DNA of 64,000 nt from Allodiplogaster sudhausi (GCA_945643635.1 CALZFC010000080.1:1472001-1536000), one strand, 5' to 3'. Positions 11,835 through 23,292 are shown, counted from the stretch's first letter. Notes: generated by a model from the letters alone, not told the origin. Numbers and translations: made by a program.

Positions 11835-11906
11835 TGGAGGTATGGGGAATTGAACCCCAGACCTCTCGCATGCTAAGCGAGCGCTCTACCACTGAGCTAT
11901 ACCCCC
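11835..11906 (-). tRNA. tRNA-Ala(AGC)
   Basis: Copy B20, consensus. Confidence 0.94.
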
Positions 11907-12235
11907 ACGCAGAGTGCTAAGGGTGGTAGACAATGATCAAACCTTTGGGTAGTTTGCAGATAGCTAGTTATCTCTCTGAACATCGATGAAGCCACACACT
12001 CTGTCAACATTCATGTCGAGGTACTCAATCACTGAGCCCCAAGGGCATTGCTACGTGTTTCAGACAATTATTTAAAAAATTGTACTTTGCAGATCTCTTC
12101 TTATATCTCTAAGATTTGATTATCTTATTGGGAAGACTCTGTCAGCAATCATATCGAGCGAGACCATTGAGTTTATTTCCGATTTCTACTTTTCTCTGCG
12201 CCTTAGCAAATGTGAAAATATTGAGACTCTCCGTC

Positions 12236-12307
12236 GGGGGCATAGCTCAGGGGTAGAGCGCGCGCTTCGCATGCGCGAGGTCTGGGGTTCGATTCCCCAT
12301 GCCTCCA
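12236..12307 (+). tRNA. tRNA-Ala(CGC)
   Basis: Copy A19, consensus. Confidence 0.94.
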
Positions 12308-12429
12308 AGGATCTTTTGGCTAAAATACTTTCTGAATTAATAACAGTTTTAATCTGTCAGGAGTTTCCTGATAAAAATTTGCAAATTAGTTAAATGAGTC
12401 AATTTATTGTTGAAAATTAAAAATATTAT

Positions 12430-12501
12430 TGGAGGTATGGGGAATTGAACCCCAGACCTCTCGCATGCTAAGCGAGCGCTCTACCACTGAGCTATACCCC
12501 C
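12430..12501 (-). tRNA. tRNA-Ala(AGC)
   Basis: Copy B21, consensus. Confidence 0.94.
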
Positions 12502-12832
12502 ACGCAGAGTGCTAAGGGTGGCAGACAATGATCAAACCTTTGGGTAGTTTGCAGATATCTTCTTATCTCTCTGAACATCGATGAAGCCACACACTCTGTC
12601 AACATTCATGTCGAGGTGCTCAATCACTGAGCATGAAGGGCATTGCTACGTGTTTCAAATAATTATTAAAAAAAATTTGTACTTTGCAGATCTCTTCTTA
12701 TATCTCTAAGATTTGATTATCTTATTGGGAAGACTCTCTCAGCAATCATATCGAGCGAGACCATTGAGTTTATTTCCGATTTCTACTTTGCTCTGCGCCT
12801 TAGCAAATGTGAAAATATTGAGACTCTCCATC

Positions 12833-12904
12833 GGGGGCATAGCTCAGGGGTAGAGCGCGCGCTTCGCATGCGCGAGGTCTGGGGTTCGATTCCCCATGCC
12901 TCCA
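12833..12904 (+). tRNA. tRNA-Ala(CGC)
   Basis: Copy A20, consensus. Confidence 0.94.
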
Positions 12905-13025
12905 AGGATCTTTTGGCTAAAATACTTTCTGAATTAATAACAGTTTTAATCTGTCAGGAGTTTCCTGATAAAAATTTGCAAATTAGTTAATGAGTGAATT
13001 TATTGTTGAAAATTAAAAATATTAT

Positions 13026-13097
13026 TGGAGGTATGGGGAATTGAACCCCAGACCTCTCGCATGCTAAGCGAGCGCTCTACCACTGAGCTATACCCCC
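13026..13097 (-). tRNA. tRNA-Ala(AGC)
   Basis: Copy B22, consensus. Confidence 0.94.
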
Positions 13098-13426
13098 ACG
13101 CAGAGTGCTAAGGGTGGTAGACAATGATCAAACCTTTGGGTAGTTTGCAGATAGCTAGTTATCTCTCTGAACATCGATGAAGCCACACACTCTGTCAACA
13201 TTCATGTCGAGGTACTCAATCACTGAGCCCCAAGGGCATTGCTACGTGTTTCAGACAATTATTTAAAAAATTGTACTTTGCAGATCTCTTCTTATATCTC
13301 TAAGATTTGATTATCTTATTGGGAAGACTCTGTCAGCAATCATATCGAGCGAGACCATTGAGTTTATTTCCGATTTCTACTTTTCTCTGCGCCTTAGCAA
13401 ATGTGAAAATATTGAGACTCTCCGTC

Positions 13427-13498
13427 GGGGGCATAGCTCAGGGGTAGAGCGCGCGCTTCGCATGCGCGAGGTCTGGGGTTCGATTCCCCATGCCTCCA
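13427..13498 (+). tRNA. tRNA-Ala(CGC)
   Basis: Copy A21, consensus. Confidence 0.94.
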
Positions 13499-13620
13499 AG
13501 GATCTTTTGGCTAAAATACTTTCTGAATTAATAACAGTTTTAATCTGTCAGGAGTTTCCTGATAAAAATTTGCAAATTAGTTAAATGAGTCAATTTATTG
13601 TTGAAAATTAAAAATATTAT

Positions 13621-13692
13621 TGGAGGTATGGGGAATTGAACCCCAGACCTCTCGCATGCTAAGCGAGCGCTCTACCACTGAGCTATACCCCC
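13621..13692 (-). tRNA. tRNA-Ala(AGC)
   Basis: Copy B23, consensus. Confidence 0.94.
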
Positions 13693-14022
13693 ACGCAGAG
13701 TGCTAAGGGTGGCAGACAATGATCAAACCTTTGGGTAGTTTGCAGATATCTTCTTATCTCTCTGAACATCGATGAAGCCACACACTCTGTCAACATTCAT
13801 GTCGAGGTGCTCAATCACTGAGCATCAAGGGCATTGCTACGTGTTTCAGATAATTATTAAAAAAATTTGTACTTTGCAGATCTCTTCTTATATCTCTAAG
13901 ATTTGATTATCTTATTGGGAAGACTCTCTCAGCAATCATATCGAGCGAGACTATTGAGTTTATTTCCGATTTCTACTTTGCTCTGCGCCTTAGCAAATGT
14001 GAAAATATTGAGTCTCTCCGTC

Positions 14023-14094
14023 GGGGGCATAGCTCAGGGGTAGAGCGCGCGCTTCGCATGCGCGAGGTCTGGGGTTCGATTCCCCATGCCTCCA
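14023..14094 (+). tRNA. tRNA-Ala(CGC)
   Basis: Copy A22, consensus. Confidence 0.94.
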
Positions 14095-14216
14095 AGGATC
14101 TTTTGGCTAAAATACTTTCTGAATTAATAACAGTTTTAATCTATCAGGAGTTTCCTGATAAAAATTTGCAAATTAGTTAAATGAGTCAATTTATTGTTGA
14201 AAATTAAAAATATTAT

Positions 14217-14288
14217 TGGAGGTATGGGGAATTGAACCCCAGACCTCTCGCATGCTAAGCGAGCGCTCTACCACTGAGCTATACCCCC
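14217..14288 (-). tRNA. tRNA-Ala(AGC)
   Basis: Copy B24, consensus. Confidence 0.94.
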
Positions 14289-14617
14289 ACGCAGAGTGCT
14301 AAGGGTGGTAGACAATGATCAAACCTTTGGGTAGTTTGCAGATATCTTCTTATCTCTCTGAACATCGATGAAGCCACACACTCTGTCAACATTCATGTCG
14401 AGGTACTCAATCACTGAGCCCCAAGGGCATTGCTACGTGTTTCAGGCAATTATTTAAAAAATTGTACTTTGCAGATCTCTTCTTATATCTCTAAGATTTG
14501 ATTATCTTATTGGGAAGACTCTCTCAGCAATCATATCGAGCGAGACCATTGAGTTTATTTCCGATTTCTACTTTGCTCTGCGCCTTAGCAAATGTGAAAA
14601 TATTGAGACTCTCCGTC

Positions 14618-14689
14618 GGGGGCATAGCTCAGGGGTAGAGCGCGCGCTTCGCATGCGCGAGGTCTGGGGTTCGATTCCCCATGCCTGCA
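14618..14689 (+). tRNA. tRNA-Ala(CGC), G71 variant
   Basis: Copy A23. The 3' end reads CCTGCA rather than CCTCCA, so acceptor pair 2-71 is G-G. It is the first member of a clustered sub-lineage. Confidence 0.82.
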
Positions 14690-14811
14690 AGGATCTTTTG
14701 GCTAAAATACTTTCTGAATTAATAACAGTTTTAATCTATCAGGAGTTTCCTGATAAAAATTTGCAAATTAGTTAAATGAGTCAATTTATTGTTGAAAATT
14801 AAAAATATTAT

Positions 14812-14883
14812 TGGAGGTATGGGGAATTGAACCCCAGACCTCTCGCATGCTAAGCGAGCGCTCTACCTCTGAGCTATACCCCC
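14812..14883 (-). tRNA. tRNA-Ala(AGC), D-loop variant
   Basis: Copy B25. One D-loop base is changed (T to A in tRNA sense); the stems are intact. Confidence 0.9.
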
Positions 14884-14959
14884 AAGCGATCTGCTTATTT
14901 GTCTCTCCACTCATAAAAGTTTATGATTTTCAAGATCAATGAAATAGAAAAATGATTAC

Positions 14960-15031
14960 TGGAGGTATGGGGAATTGAACCCCAGACCTCTCGCATGCTA
15001 AGCGAGCGCTCTACCACTGAGCTATACCCCC
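14960..15031 (-). tRNA. tRNA-Ala(AGC), 148-bp module
   Basis: Copy B26, consensus. Confidence 0.94.
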
Positions 15032-15361
15032 TCACAGAGTGCTAAGAGTTATAGACAATGATCAAACCTTTGGGTAGTTTGCAGATAGCTAGTTATCTCT
15101 CTGAACATCGATGAAGCCACACACTCTGTCAACATTCATGTCGAGGTACTCAATCACTGAGCCCCAAGGGCATTGCTACGTGTTTCAGATAATTATTAAA
15201 AAAATTTGTACTTTGCAGATCTCTTCTTATATCTCTAAGATTTGATTATCTTATTGGGAAGACTCTCTCAGCAATCATATCGAGCGAGACTATTGAGTTT
15301 ATTTCCGATTTCTACTTTGCTCTGCGCCTTAGCAAATGTGAAAATATTGAGTCTCTCCGTC

Positions 15362-15433
15362 GGGGGCATAGCTCAGGGGTAGAGCGCGCGCTTCGCATGC
15401 GCGAGGTCTGGGGTTCGATTCCCCATGCCTCCA
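15362..15433 (+). tRNA. tRNA-Ala(CGC)
   Basis: Copy A24, consensus. Confidence 0.94.
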
Positions 15434-15555
15434 AGGATCTTTTGGCTAAAATACTTTCTGAATTAATAACAGTTTTAATCTATCAGGAGTTTCCTGATAA
15501 AAATTTGCAAATTAGTTAAATGAGTCAATTTATTGTTGAAAATTAAAAATATTAT

Positions 15556-15627
15556 TGGAGGTATGGGGAATTGAACCCCAGACCTCTCGCATGCTAAGCG
15601 AGCGCTCTACCTCTGAGCTATACCCCC
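15556..15627 (-). tRNA. tRNA-Ala(AGC), D-loop variant
   Basis: Copy B27. It has the same D-loop change as B25. Confidence 0.9.
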
Positions 15628-15703
15628 AAGCGATCTGCTTATTTGTCTCTCCACTCATAAAAGTTTATGATTTTCAAGATCAATGAAATAGAAAAATGAT
15701 TAC

Positions 15704-15775
15704 TGGAGGTATGGGGAATTGAACCCCAGACCTCTCGCATGCTAAGCGAGCGCTCTACCACTGAGCTATACCCCC
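15704..15775 (-). tRNA. tRNA-Ala(AGC), 148-bp module
   Basis: Copy B28, consensus; start of the 3.27-kb higher-order repeat. Confidence 0.94.
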
Positions 15776-16104
15776 TCACAGAGTGCTAAGAGTTATAGAC
15801 AATGATCAAACCTTTGGGTAGTTTGCAGATAGCTAGTTATCTCTCTGAACATCGATGAAGTTACACACTCTGTCAACATTCATGTCGAGGTACTCAAACA
15901 CTGAGCCCCAAGGGCATTGCTACGTGTTTCAGACAATTATTAAAAAAATTGTACTTTGCAGATCTCTTCTTATATCTCTAAGATTTGATTATCTTATTGG
16001 GAAGACTCTCTCAGCAATCATATCGAGCGAGACCATTGAGTTTATTTCCGATTTCTACTTTGCTCTGCGCCTTAGCAAATGTGAAAATATTGAGACTCTC
16101 CGTC

Positions 16105-16176
16105 GGGGGCATAGCTCAGGGGTAGAGCGCGCGCTTCGCATGCGCGAGGTCTGGGGTTCGATTCCCCATGCCTGCA
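16105..16176 (+). tRNA. tRNA-Ala(CGC), G71 variant
   Basis: Copy A25; counterpart of A30 3,272 bp downstream. Confidence 0.82.
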
Positions 16177-16298
16177 AGGATCTTTTGGCTAAAATACTTT
16201 CTGAATTAATAACAGTTTTAATCTATCAGGAGTTTCCTGATAAAAATTTGCAAATTAGTTAAATGAGTCAATTTATTGTTGAAAATTAAAAATATTAT

Positions 16299-16370
16299 TG
16301 GAGGTATGGGGAATTGAACCCCAGACCTCTCGCATGCTAAGCGAGCGCTCTACCACTGAGCTATACCCCC
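16299..16370 (-). tRNA. tRNA-Ala(AGC)
   Basis: Copy B29, consensus. Confidence 0.94.
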
Positions 16371-16699
16371 ACGCAGAGTGCTAAGGGTGGTAGACAATGA
16401 TCAAACCTTTGGGTAGTTTGCAGATAGCTAGTTATCTCTCTGAACATCGATGAAGCCACACACTCTGTCAACATTCATGTCGAGGTACTCAATCACTGAG
16501 CCCCAAGGGCATTGCTACGTGTTTCAGACAATTATTTAAAAAATTGTACTTTGCAGATCTCTTCTTATATCTCTAAGATTTGATTATCTTATTGGGAAGA
16601 CTCTGTCAGCAATCATGTCGAGCGAGACCATTGAGTTTATTTCCGATTTCTACTTTTCTCTGCGCCTTAGCAAATGTGAAAATATTGAGACTCTCCGTC

Positions 16700-16771
16700 G
16701 GGGGCATAGCTCAGGGGTAGAGCGCGCGCTTCGCATGCGCGAGGTCTGGGGTTCGATTCCCCATGCCTGCA
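16700..16771 (+). tRNA. tRNA-Ala(CGC), G71 variant
   Basis: Copy A26; counterpart of A31. Confidence 0.82.
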
Positions 16772-16893
16772 AGGATCTTTTGGCTAAAATACTTTCTGAA
16801 TTAATAACAGTTTTAATCTATCAGGAGTTTCCTGATAAAAATTTGCAAATTAGTTAAATGAGTCAATTTATTGTTGAAAATTAAAAATATTAT

Positions 16894-16965
16894 TGGAGGT
16901 ATGGGGAATTGAACCCCAGACCTCTCGCATGCTAAGCGAGCGCTCTACTTCTGAGCTATACCCCC
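16894..16965 (-). tRNA. tRNA-Ala(AGC), D-loop variant
   Basis: Copy B30. Two adjacent D-arm/loop bases differ from consensus (CTACTTCTGAG on the plus strand). Confidence 0.85.
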
Positions 16966-17041
16966 AAGCGATCTGCTTATTTGTCTCTCCACTCATAAAA
17001 GTTTATGATTTTCAAGATCAATGAAATAGAAAAATGATTAC

Positions 17042-17113
17042 TGGAGGTATGGGGAATTGAACCCCAGACCTCTCGCATGCTAAGCGAGCGCTCTACCACT
17101 GAGCTATACCCCC
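17042..17113 (-). tRNA. tRNA-Ala(AGC), 148-bp module
   Basis: Copy B31, consensus. Confidence 0.94.
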
Positions 17114-17443
17114 TCACAGAGTGCTAAGAGTGGTAGACAATGATCAAACCTTTGGGTAGTTTGCAGATAGCTAGTTATCTCTCTGAACATCGATGAAGTT
17201 ACACACTCTGTCAACATTCATGTCGAGGTACTCAAACACTGAGCCCCAAGGGCATTGCTACGTGTTTCAGACAATTATTAAAAAAAATTGTACTTTGCAG
17301 ATCTCTTCTTATATCTCTAAGATTTGATTATCTTATTGGGAAGACTCTCTCAGCAATCATATCGAGCGAGACCATTGAGTTTATTTCCGATTTCTACTTT
17401 GCTCTGCGCCTTAGCAAATGTGAAAATATTGAGACTCTCCGTC

Positions 17444-17515
17444 GGGGGCATAGCTCAGGGGTAGAGCGCGCGCTTCGCATGCGCGAGGTCTGGGGTTCGA
17501 TTCCCCATGCCTGCA
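17444..17515 (+). tRNA. tRNA-Ala(CGC), G71 variant
   Basis: Copy A27. It is the direct counterpart of A32, which differs in the anticodon. Confidence 0.82.
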
Positions 17516-17637
17516 AGGATCTTTTGGCTAAAATACTTTCTGAATTAATAACAGTTTTAATCTATCAGGAGTTTCCTGATAAAAATTTGCAAATTAGTTA
17601 AATGAGTCAATTTATTGTTGAAAATTAAAAATATTAT

Positions 17638-17709
17638 TGGAGGTATGGGGAATTGAACCCCAGACCTCTCGCATGCTAAGCGAGCGCTCTACCACTGAGC
17701 TATACCCCC
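17638..17709 (-). tRNA. tRNA-Ala(AGC)
   Basis: Copy B32, consensus. Confidence 0.94.
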
Positions 17710-18038
17710 ACGCAGAGTGCTAAGGGTGGTAGACAATGATCAAACCTTTGGGTAGTTTGCAGATAGCTAGTTATCTCTCTGAACATCGATGAAGCCACAC
17801 ACTCTGTCAACATTCATGTCGAGGTACTCAATCACTGAGCCCCAAGGGCATTGCTACGTGTTTCAGACAATTATTTAAAAAATTGTACTTTGCAGATCTC
17901 TTCTTATATCTCTAAGATTTGATTATCTTATTGGGAAGACTCTGTCAGCAATCATGTCGAGCGAGACCATTGAGTTTATTTCCGATTTCTACTTTTCTCT
18001 GCGCCTTAGCAAATGTGAATATATTGAGACTCTCCGTC

Positions 18039-18110
18039 GGGGGCATAGCTCAGGGGTAGAGCGCGCGCTTCGCATGCGCGAGGTCTGGGGTTCGATTCCC
18101 CATGCCTCCA
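18039..18110 (+). tRNA. tRNA-Ala(CGC)
   Basis: Copy A28, consensus gene. Its 5' flank shares the GAATATATTG variant with A33 and A37. Confidence 0.94.
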
Positions 18111-18232
18111 AGGATCTTTTGGCTAAAATACTTTCTGAATTAATAACAGTTTTAATCTATCAGGAGTTTCCAGATAAAAATTTGCAAATTAGTTAAATGA
18201 GTCAATTTATTGTTGAAAATTAAAAATATTAT

Positions 18233-18304
18233 TGGAGGTATGGGGAATTGAACCCCAGACCTCTCGCATGCTAAGCGAGCGCTCTACCACTGAGCTATAC
18301 CCCC
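18233..18304 (-). tRNA. tRNA-Ala(AGC)
   Basis: Copy B33, consensus. Confidence 0.94.
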
Positions 18305-18633
18305 TCACAGAGTGCTAAGGGTGGTAGACAATGATCAAACCTTTATGTAGTTTGCAGATAGCTAGTTATCTCTCTGAACATCGATGAAGCCACACACTCT
18401 GTCAACATTCATGTCGAGGTACTCAAACACTGAGCCCCAAGGGCATTGCTACGTGTTTCAGACAATTATTAAAAAAATTGTACTTTGCAGATCTCTTCTT
18501 ATATCTCTAAGATTTGATTATCTTATTGGGAAGACTCTCTCAGCAATCATATCGAGCGAGACCATTGAGTTTATTTCCGATTTCTACTTTGCTCTGCGCC
18601 TTAGCAAATGTGAAAATATTGAGACTCTCCGTC

Positions 18634-18705
18634 GGGGGCATAGCTCAGGGGTAGAGCGCGCGCTTCGCATGCGCGAGGTCTGGGGTTCGATTCCCCATGC
18701 CTGCA
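18634..18705 (+). tRNA. tRNA-Ala(CGC), G71 variant
   Basis: Copy A29. Confidence 0.82.
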
Positions 18706-18827
18706 AGGATCTTTTGGCTAAAATACTTTCTGAATTAATAACAGTTTTAATCTATCAGGAGTTTCCTGATAAAAATTTGCAAATTAGTTAAATGAGTCAA
18801 TTTATTGTTGAAAATTAAAAATATTAT

Positions 18828-18898
18828 TGGAGGTATGGGGAATTGAACCCAGACCTCTCGCATGCTAAGCGAGCGCTCTACCTCTGAGCTATACCCCC
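18828..18898 (-). tRNA. tRNA-Ala(AGC), T-stem deletion
   Basis: Copy B34. One base of the T stem is missing (71 nt) and the D-loop variant is present. It is probably not functional. Confidence 0.7.
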
Positions 18899-18974
18899 AA
18901 GCGATCTGCTTATTTGTCTCTCCACTCATAAAAGTTTATGATTTTCAAGATCAATGAAATAGAAAAATGATTAC

Positions 18975-19046
18975 TGGAGGTATGGGGAATTGAACCCCAG
19001 ACCTCTCGCATGCTAAGCGAGCGCTCTACCACTGAGCTATACCCCC
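18975..19046 (-). tRNA. tRNA-Ala(AGC), 148-bp module
   Basis: Copy B35, consensus; counterpart of B28. Confidence 0.94.
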
Positions 19047-19376
19047 TCACAGAGTGCTAAGAGTTATAGACAATGATCAAACCTTTGGGTAGTTTGCAGA
19101 TAGCTAGTTATCTCTCTGAACATCGATGAAGTTACACACTCTGTCAACATTCATGTCGAGGTACTCAAACACTGAGCCCCAAGGGCATTGCTACGTGTTT
19201 CAGACAATTATTAAAAAAAATTGTACTTTGCAGATCTCTTCTTATATCTCTAAGATTTGATTATCTTATTGGGAAGACTCTCTCAGCAATCATATCGAGC
19301 GAGACCATTGAGTTTATTTCCGATTTCTACTTTGCTCTGCGCCTTAGCAAATGTGAAAATATTGAGACTCTCCGTC

Positions 19377-19448
19377 GGGGGCATAGCTCAGGGGTAGAGC
19401 GCGCGCTTCGCATGCGCGAGGTCTGGGGTTCGATTCCCCATGCCTGCA
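19377..19448 (+). tRNA. tRNA-Ala(CGC), G71 variant
   Basis: Copy A30. Confidence 0.82.
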
Positions 19449-19570
19449 AGGATCTTTTGGCTAAAATACTTTCTGAATTAATAACAGTTTTAATCTATCA
19501 GGAGTTTCCTGATAAAAATTTGCAAATTAGTTAAATGAGTCAATTTATTGTTGAAAATTAAAAATATTAT

Positions 19571-19642
19571 TGGAGGTATGGGGAATTGAACCCCAGACCT
19601 CTCGCATGCTAAGCGAGCGCTCTACCACTGAGCTATACCCCC
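19571..19642 (-). tRNA. tRNA-Ala(AGC)
   Basis: Copy B36, consensus. Confidence 0.94.
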
Positions 19643-19971
19643 ACGCAGAGTGCTAAGGGTGGTAGACAATGATCAAACCTTTGGGTAGTTTGCAGATAGC
19701 TAGTTATCTCTCTGAACATCGATGAAGCCACACACTCTGTCAACATTCATGTCGAGGTACTCAATCACTGAGCCCCAAGGGCATTGCTACGTGTTTCAGA
19801 CAATTATTTAAAAAATTGTACTTTGCAGATCTCTTCTTATATCTCTAAGATTTGATTATCTTATTGGGAAGACTCTGTCAGCAATCATGTCGAGCGAGAC
19901 CATTGAGTTTATTTCCGATTTCTACTTTTCTCTGCGCCTTAGCAAATGTGAAAATATTGAGACTCTCCGTC

Positions 19972-20043
19972 GGGGGCATAGCTCAGGGGTAGAGCGCGCG
20001 CTTCGCATGCGCGAGGTCTGGGGTTCGATTCCCCATGCCTGCA
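19972..20043 (+). tRNA. tRNA-Ala(CGC), G71 variant
   Basis: Copy A31. Confidence 0.82.
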
Positions 20044-20165
20044 AGGATCTTTTGGCTAAAATACTTTCTGAATTAATAACAGTTTTAATCTATCAGGAGT
20101 TTCCTGATAAAAATTTGCAAATTAGTTAAATGAGTCAATTTATTGTTGAAAATTAAAAATATTAT

Positions 20166-20237
20166 TGGAGGTATGGGGAATTGAACCCCAGACCTCTCGC
20201 ATGCTAAGCGAGCGCTCTACCTCTGAGCTATACCCCC
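20166..20237 (-). tRNA. tRNA-Ala(AGC), D-loop variant
   Basis: Copy B37. It has the same D-loop change as B25 and B27. Confidence 0.9.
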
Positions 20238-20313
20238 AAGCGATCTGCTTATTTGTCTCTCCACTCATAAAAGTTTATGATTTTCAAGATCAATGAAATA
20301 GAAAAATGATTAC

Positions 20314-20385
20314 TGGAGGTATGGGGAATTGAACCCCAGACCTCTCGCATGCTAAGCGAGCGCTCTACCACTGAGCTATACCCCC
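20314..20385 (-). tRNA. tRNA-Ala(AGC), 148-bp module
   Basis: Copy B38, consensus; counterpart of B31. Confidence 0.94.
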
Positions 20386-20715
20386 TCACAGAGTGCTAAG
20401 AGTGGTAGACAATGATCAAACCTTTGGGTAGTTTGCAGATAGCTAGTTATCTCTCTGAACATCGATGAAGTTACACACTCTGTCAACATTCATGTCGAGG
20501 TACTCAAACACTGAGCCCCAAGGGCATTGCTACGTGTTTCAGACAATTATTAAAAAAAATTGTACTTTGCAGATCTCTTCTTATATCTCTAAGATTTGAT
20601 TATCTTATTGGGAAGACTCTCTCAGCAATCATATCGAGCGAGACCATTGAGTTTATTTCCGATTTCTACTTTGCTCTGCGCCTTAGCAAATGTGAAAATA
20701 TTGAGACTCTCCGTC

Positions 20716-20787
20716 GGGGGCATAGCTCAGGGGTAGAGCGCGCGCTTCCCATGCGCGAGGTCTGGGGTTCGATTCCCCATGCCTGCA
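20716..20787 (+). tRNA. tRNA-Ala body with CCC (Gly) anticodon
   Basis: Copy A32. The anticodon loop reads TTCCCAT instead of TTCGCAT, so the anticodon is CCC and would read the glycine codon GGG. G3-U70, the main alanine identity element, is kept, and the 3' end carries the G71 change. The counterpart A27 still has CGC, so the change followed the 3.27-kb duplication. Confidence 0.8.
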
Positions 20788-20909
20788 AGGATCTTTTGGC
20801 TAAAATACTTTCTGAATTAATAACAGTTTTAATCTATCAGGAGTTTCCTGATAAAAATTTGCAAATTAGTTAAATGAGTCAATTTATTGTTGAAAATTAA
20901 AAATATTAT

Positions 20910-20981
20910 TGGAGGTATGGGGAATTGAACCCCAGACCTCTCGCATGCTAAGCGAGCGCTCTACCACTGAGCTATACCCCC
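20910..20981 (-). tRNA. tRNA-Ala(AGC)
   Basis: Copy B39, consensus. Confidence 0.94.
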
Positions 20982-21310
20982 ACGCAGAGTGCTAAGGGTG
21001 GTAGACAATGATCAAACCTTTGGGTAGTTTGCAGATAGCTAGTTATCTCTCTGAACATCGATGAAGCCACACACTCTGTCAACATTCATGTCGAGGTACT
21101 CAATCACTGAGCCCCAAGGGCATTGCTACGTGTTTCAGACAATTATTTAAAAAATTGTACTTTGCAGATCTCTTCTTATATCTCTAAGATTTGATTATCT
21201 TATTGGGAAGACTCTGTCAGCAATCATGTCGAGCGAGACCATTGAGTTTATTTCCGATTTCTACTTTTCTCTGCGCCTTAGCAAATGTGAATATATTGAG
21301 ACTCTCCGTC

Positions 21311-21382
21311 GGGGGCATAGCTCAGGGGTAGAGCGCGCGCTTCGCATGCGCGAGGTCTGGGGTTCGATTCCCCATGCCTCCA
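21311..21382 (+). tRNA. tRNA-Ala(CGC)
   Basis: Copy A33, consensus; counterpart of A28. Confidence 0.94.
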
Positions 21383-21504
21383 AGGATCTTTTGGCTAAAA
21401 TACTTTCTGAATTAATAACAGTTTTAATCTATCAGGAGTTTCCAGATAAAAATTTGCAAATTAGTTAAATGAGTCAATTTATTGTTGAAAATTAAAAATA
21501 TTAT

Positions 21505-21576
21505 TGGAGGTATGGGGAATTGAACCCCAGACCTCTCGCATGCTAAGCGAGCGCTCTACCACTGAGCTATACCCCC
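21505..21576 (-). tRNA. tRNA-Ala(AGC)
   Basis: Copy B40, consensus. Confidence 0.94.
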
Positions 21577-21906
21577 TCACAGAGTGCTAAGGGTGGTAGA
21601 CAATGATCAAACCTTTATGTAGTTTGCAGATAGCTAGTTATCTCTCTGAACATCGATGAAGCCACACACTCTGTCAACATTCATGTCGAGGTACTCAAAC
21701 ACTGAGCCCCAAGGGCATTGCTACGTGTTTCAGACAATTATTAAAAAAAATTGTACTTTGCAGATCTCTTCTTATATCTCTAAGATTTGATTATCTTATT
21801 GGGAAGACTCTGACAGCAATCATATCGAGCGAGACCATTGAGTTTATTTCCGATTTCTACTTTTCTCTGCGCCTTAGCAAATGTGAAAATATTGAGACTC
21901 TCCGTC

Positions 21907-21978
21907 GGGGGCATAGCTCAGGGGTAGAGCGCGCGCTTCGCATGCGCGAGGTCTGGGGTTCGATTCCCCATGCCTCCA
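21907..21978 (+). tRNA. tRNA-Ala(CGC)
   Basis: Copy A34, consensus. Confidence 0.94.
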
Positions 21979-22100
21979 AGGATCTTTTGGCTAAAATACT
22001 TTCTGAATTAATAACAGTTTTAATCTATCAGGGGTTTCCTGATAAAAATTTGCAAATTAGTTAAATGAGTCAATTTATTGTTGAAAATTAAAAATATTAT

Positions 22101-22172
22101 TGGAGGTATGGGGAATTGAACCCCAGACCTCTCGCATGCTAAGCGAGCGCTCTACCACTGAGCTATACCCCC
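22101..22172 (-). tRNA. tRNA-Ala(AGC)
   Basis: Copy B41, consensus. Confidence 0.94.
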
Positions 22173-22502
22173 TCACAGAGTGCTAAGAGTGGTAGACAAT
22201 GATCAAACCTTTGGGTAGTTTGCAGATAGCTAGTTATCTCTCTGAACATCGATGAAGCCACACACTCTGTCAACATTCATGTCGAGGTACTCAAACACTG
22301 AGCCCCAAGGGCATTGCTACGTGTTTCAGACAATTATTTAAAAAAATTGTACTTTGCAGATCTCTTCTTATATCTCTAAGATTTGATTATCTTATTGGGA
22401 AGACTCTCTCAGAAATCATATCGAGCGAGACCATTGAGTTTATTTCCGATTTCTACTTTGCTCTGCGCCTTAGCAAATGTGAAAATATTGAGACTCTCCG
22501 TC

Positions 22503-22574
22503 GGGGGCATAGCTCAGGGGTAGAGCGCGCGCTACGCATGCGCGAGGTCTGGGGTTCGATTCCCCATGCCTGCA
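22503..22574 (+). tRNA. tRNA-Ala(CGC), U33A and G71 variant
   Basis: Copy A35. The anticodon loop is TACGCAT, so the near-universal U33 is lost; the 3' end is CCTGCA. Confidence 0.75.
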
Positions 22575-22696
22575 AGGATCTTTTGGCTAAAATACTTTCT
22601 GAATTAATAACAGTTTTAATCTATCAGGAGTTTCCTGATAAAAATTTGCAAATCAGTTAAATGAGTCAATTTATTGTTGAAAATTAAAAATATTAT

Positions 22697-22768
22697 TGGA
22701 GGTATGGGGAATTGAACCCCAGACCTCTCGCATGCTAAGCGAGCGCTCTACCACTGAGCTATACCCCC
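22697..22768 (-). tRNA. tRNA-Ala(AGC)
   Basis: Copy B42, consensus. Confidence 0.94.
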
Positions 22769-23098
22769 TCACAGAGTGCTAAGAGTGGTAGACAATGATC
22801 AAACCTTTGGGTAGTTTGCAGATAGCTAGTTATCTCTCTGAACATCGATGAAGCCACACACTCTGTCAACATTCATGTCGAGGTACTCAAACACTGAGCC
22901 CCAAGGGCATTGCTACGTGTTTCAGACAATTATTTAAAAAAATTGTACTTTGCAGATCTCTTCTTATATCTCTAAGATTTGATTATCTTATTGGGAAGAC
23001 TCTCTCAGAAATCATATCGAGCGAGACCATTGAGTTTATTTCCGATTTCTACTTTGCTCTGCGCCTTAGCAAATGTGAAAATATTGAGACTCTCCGTC

Positions 23099-23170
23099 GG
23101 GGGCATAGCTCAGGGGTAGAGCGCGCGCTACGCATGCGCGAGGTCTGGGGTTCGATTCCCCATGCCTGCA
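23099..23170 (+). tRNA. tRNA-Ala(CGC), U33A and G71 variant
   Basis: Copy A36. It looks identical to A35 and is a recent duplicate 596 bp away. Confidence 0.75.
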
Positions 23171-23292
23171 AGGATCTTTTGGCTAAAATACTTTCTGAAT
23201 TAATAACAGTTTTAATCTATCAGGAGTTTCCTGATAAAAATTTGCAAATCAGTTAAATGAGTCAATTTATTGTTGAAAATTAAAAATATTAT

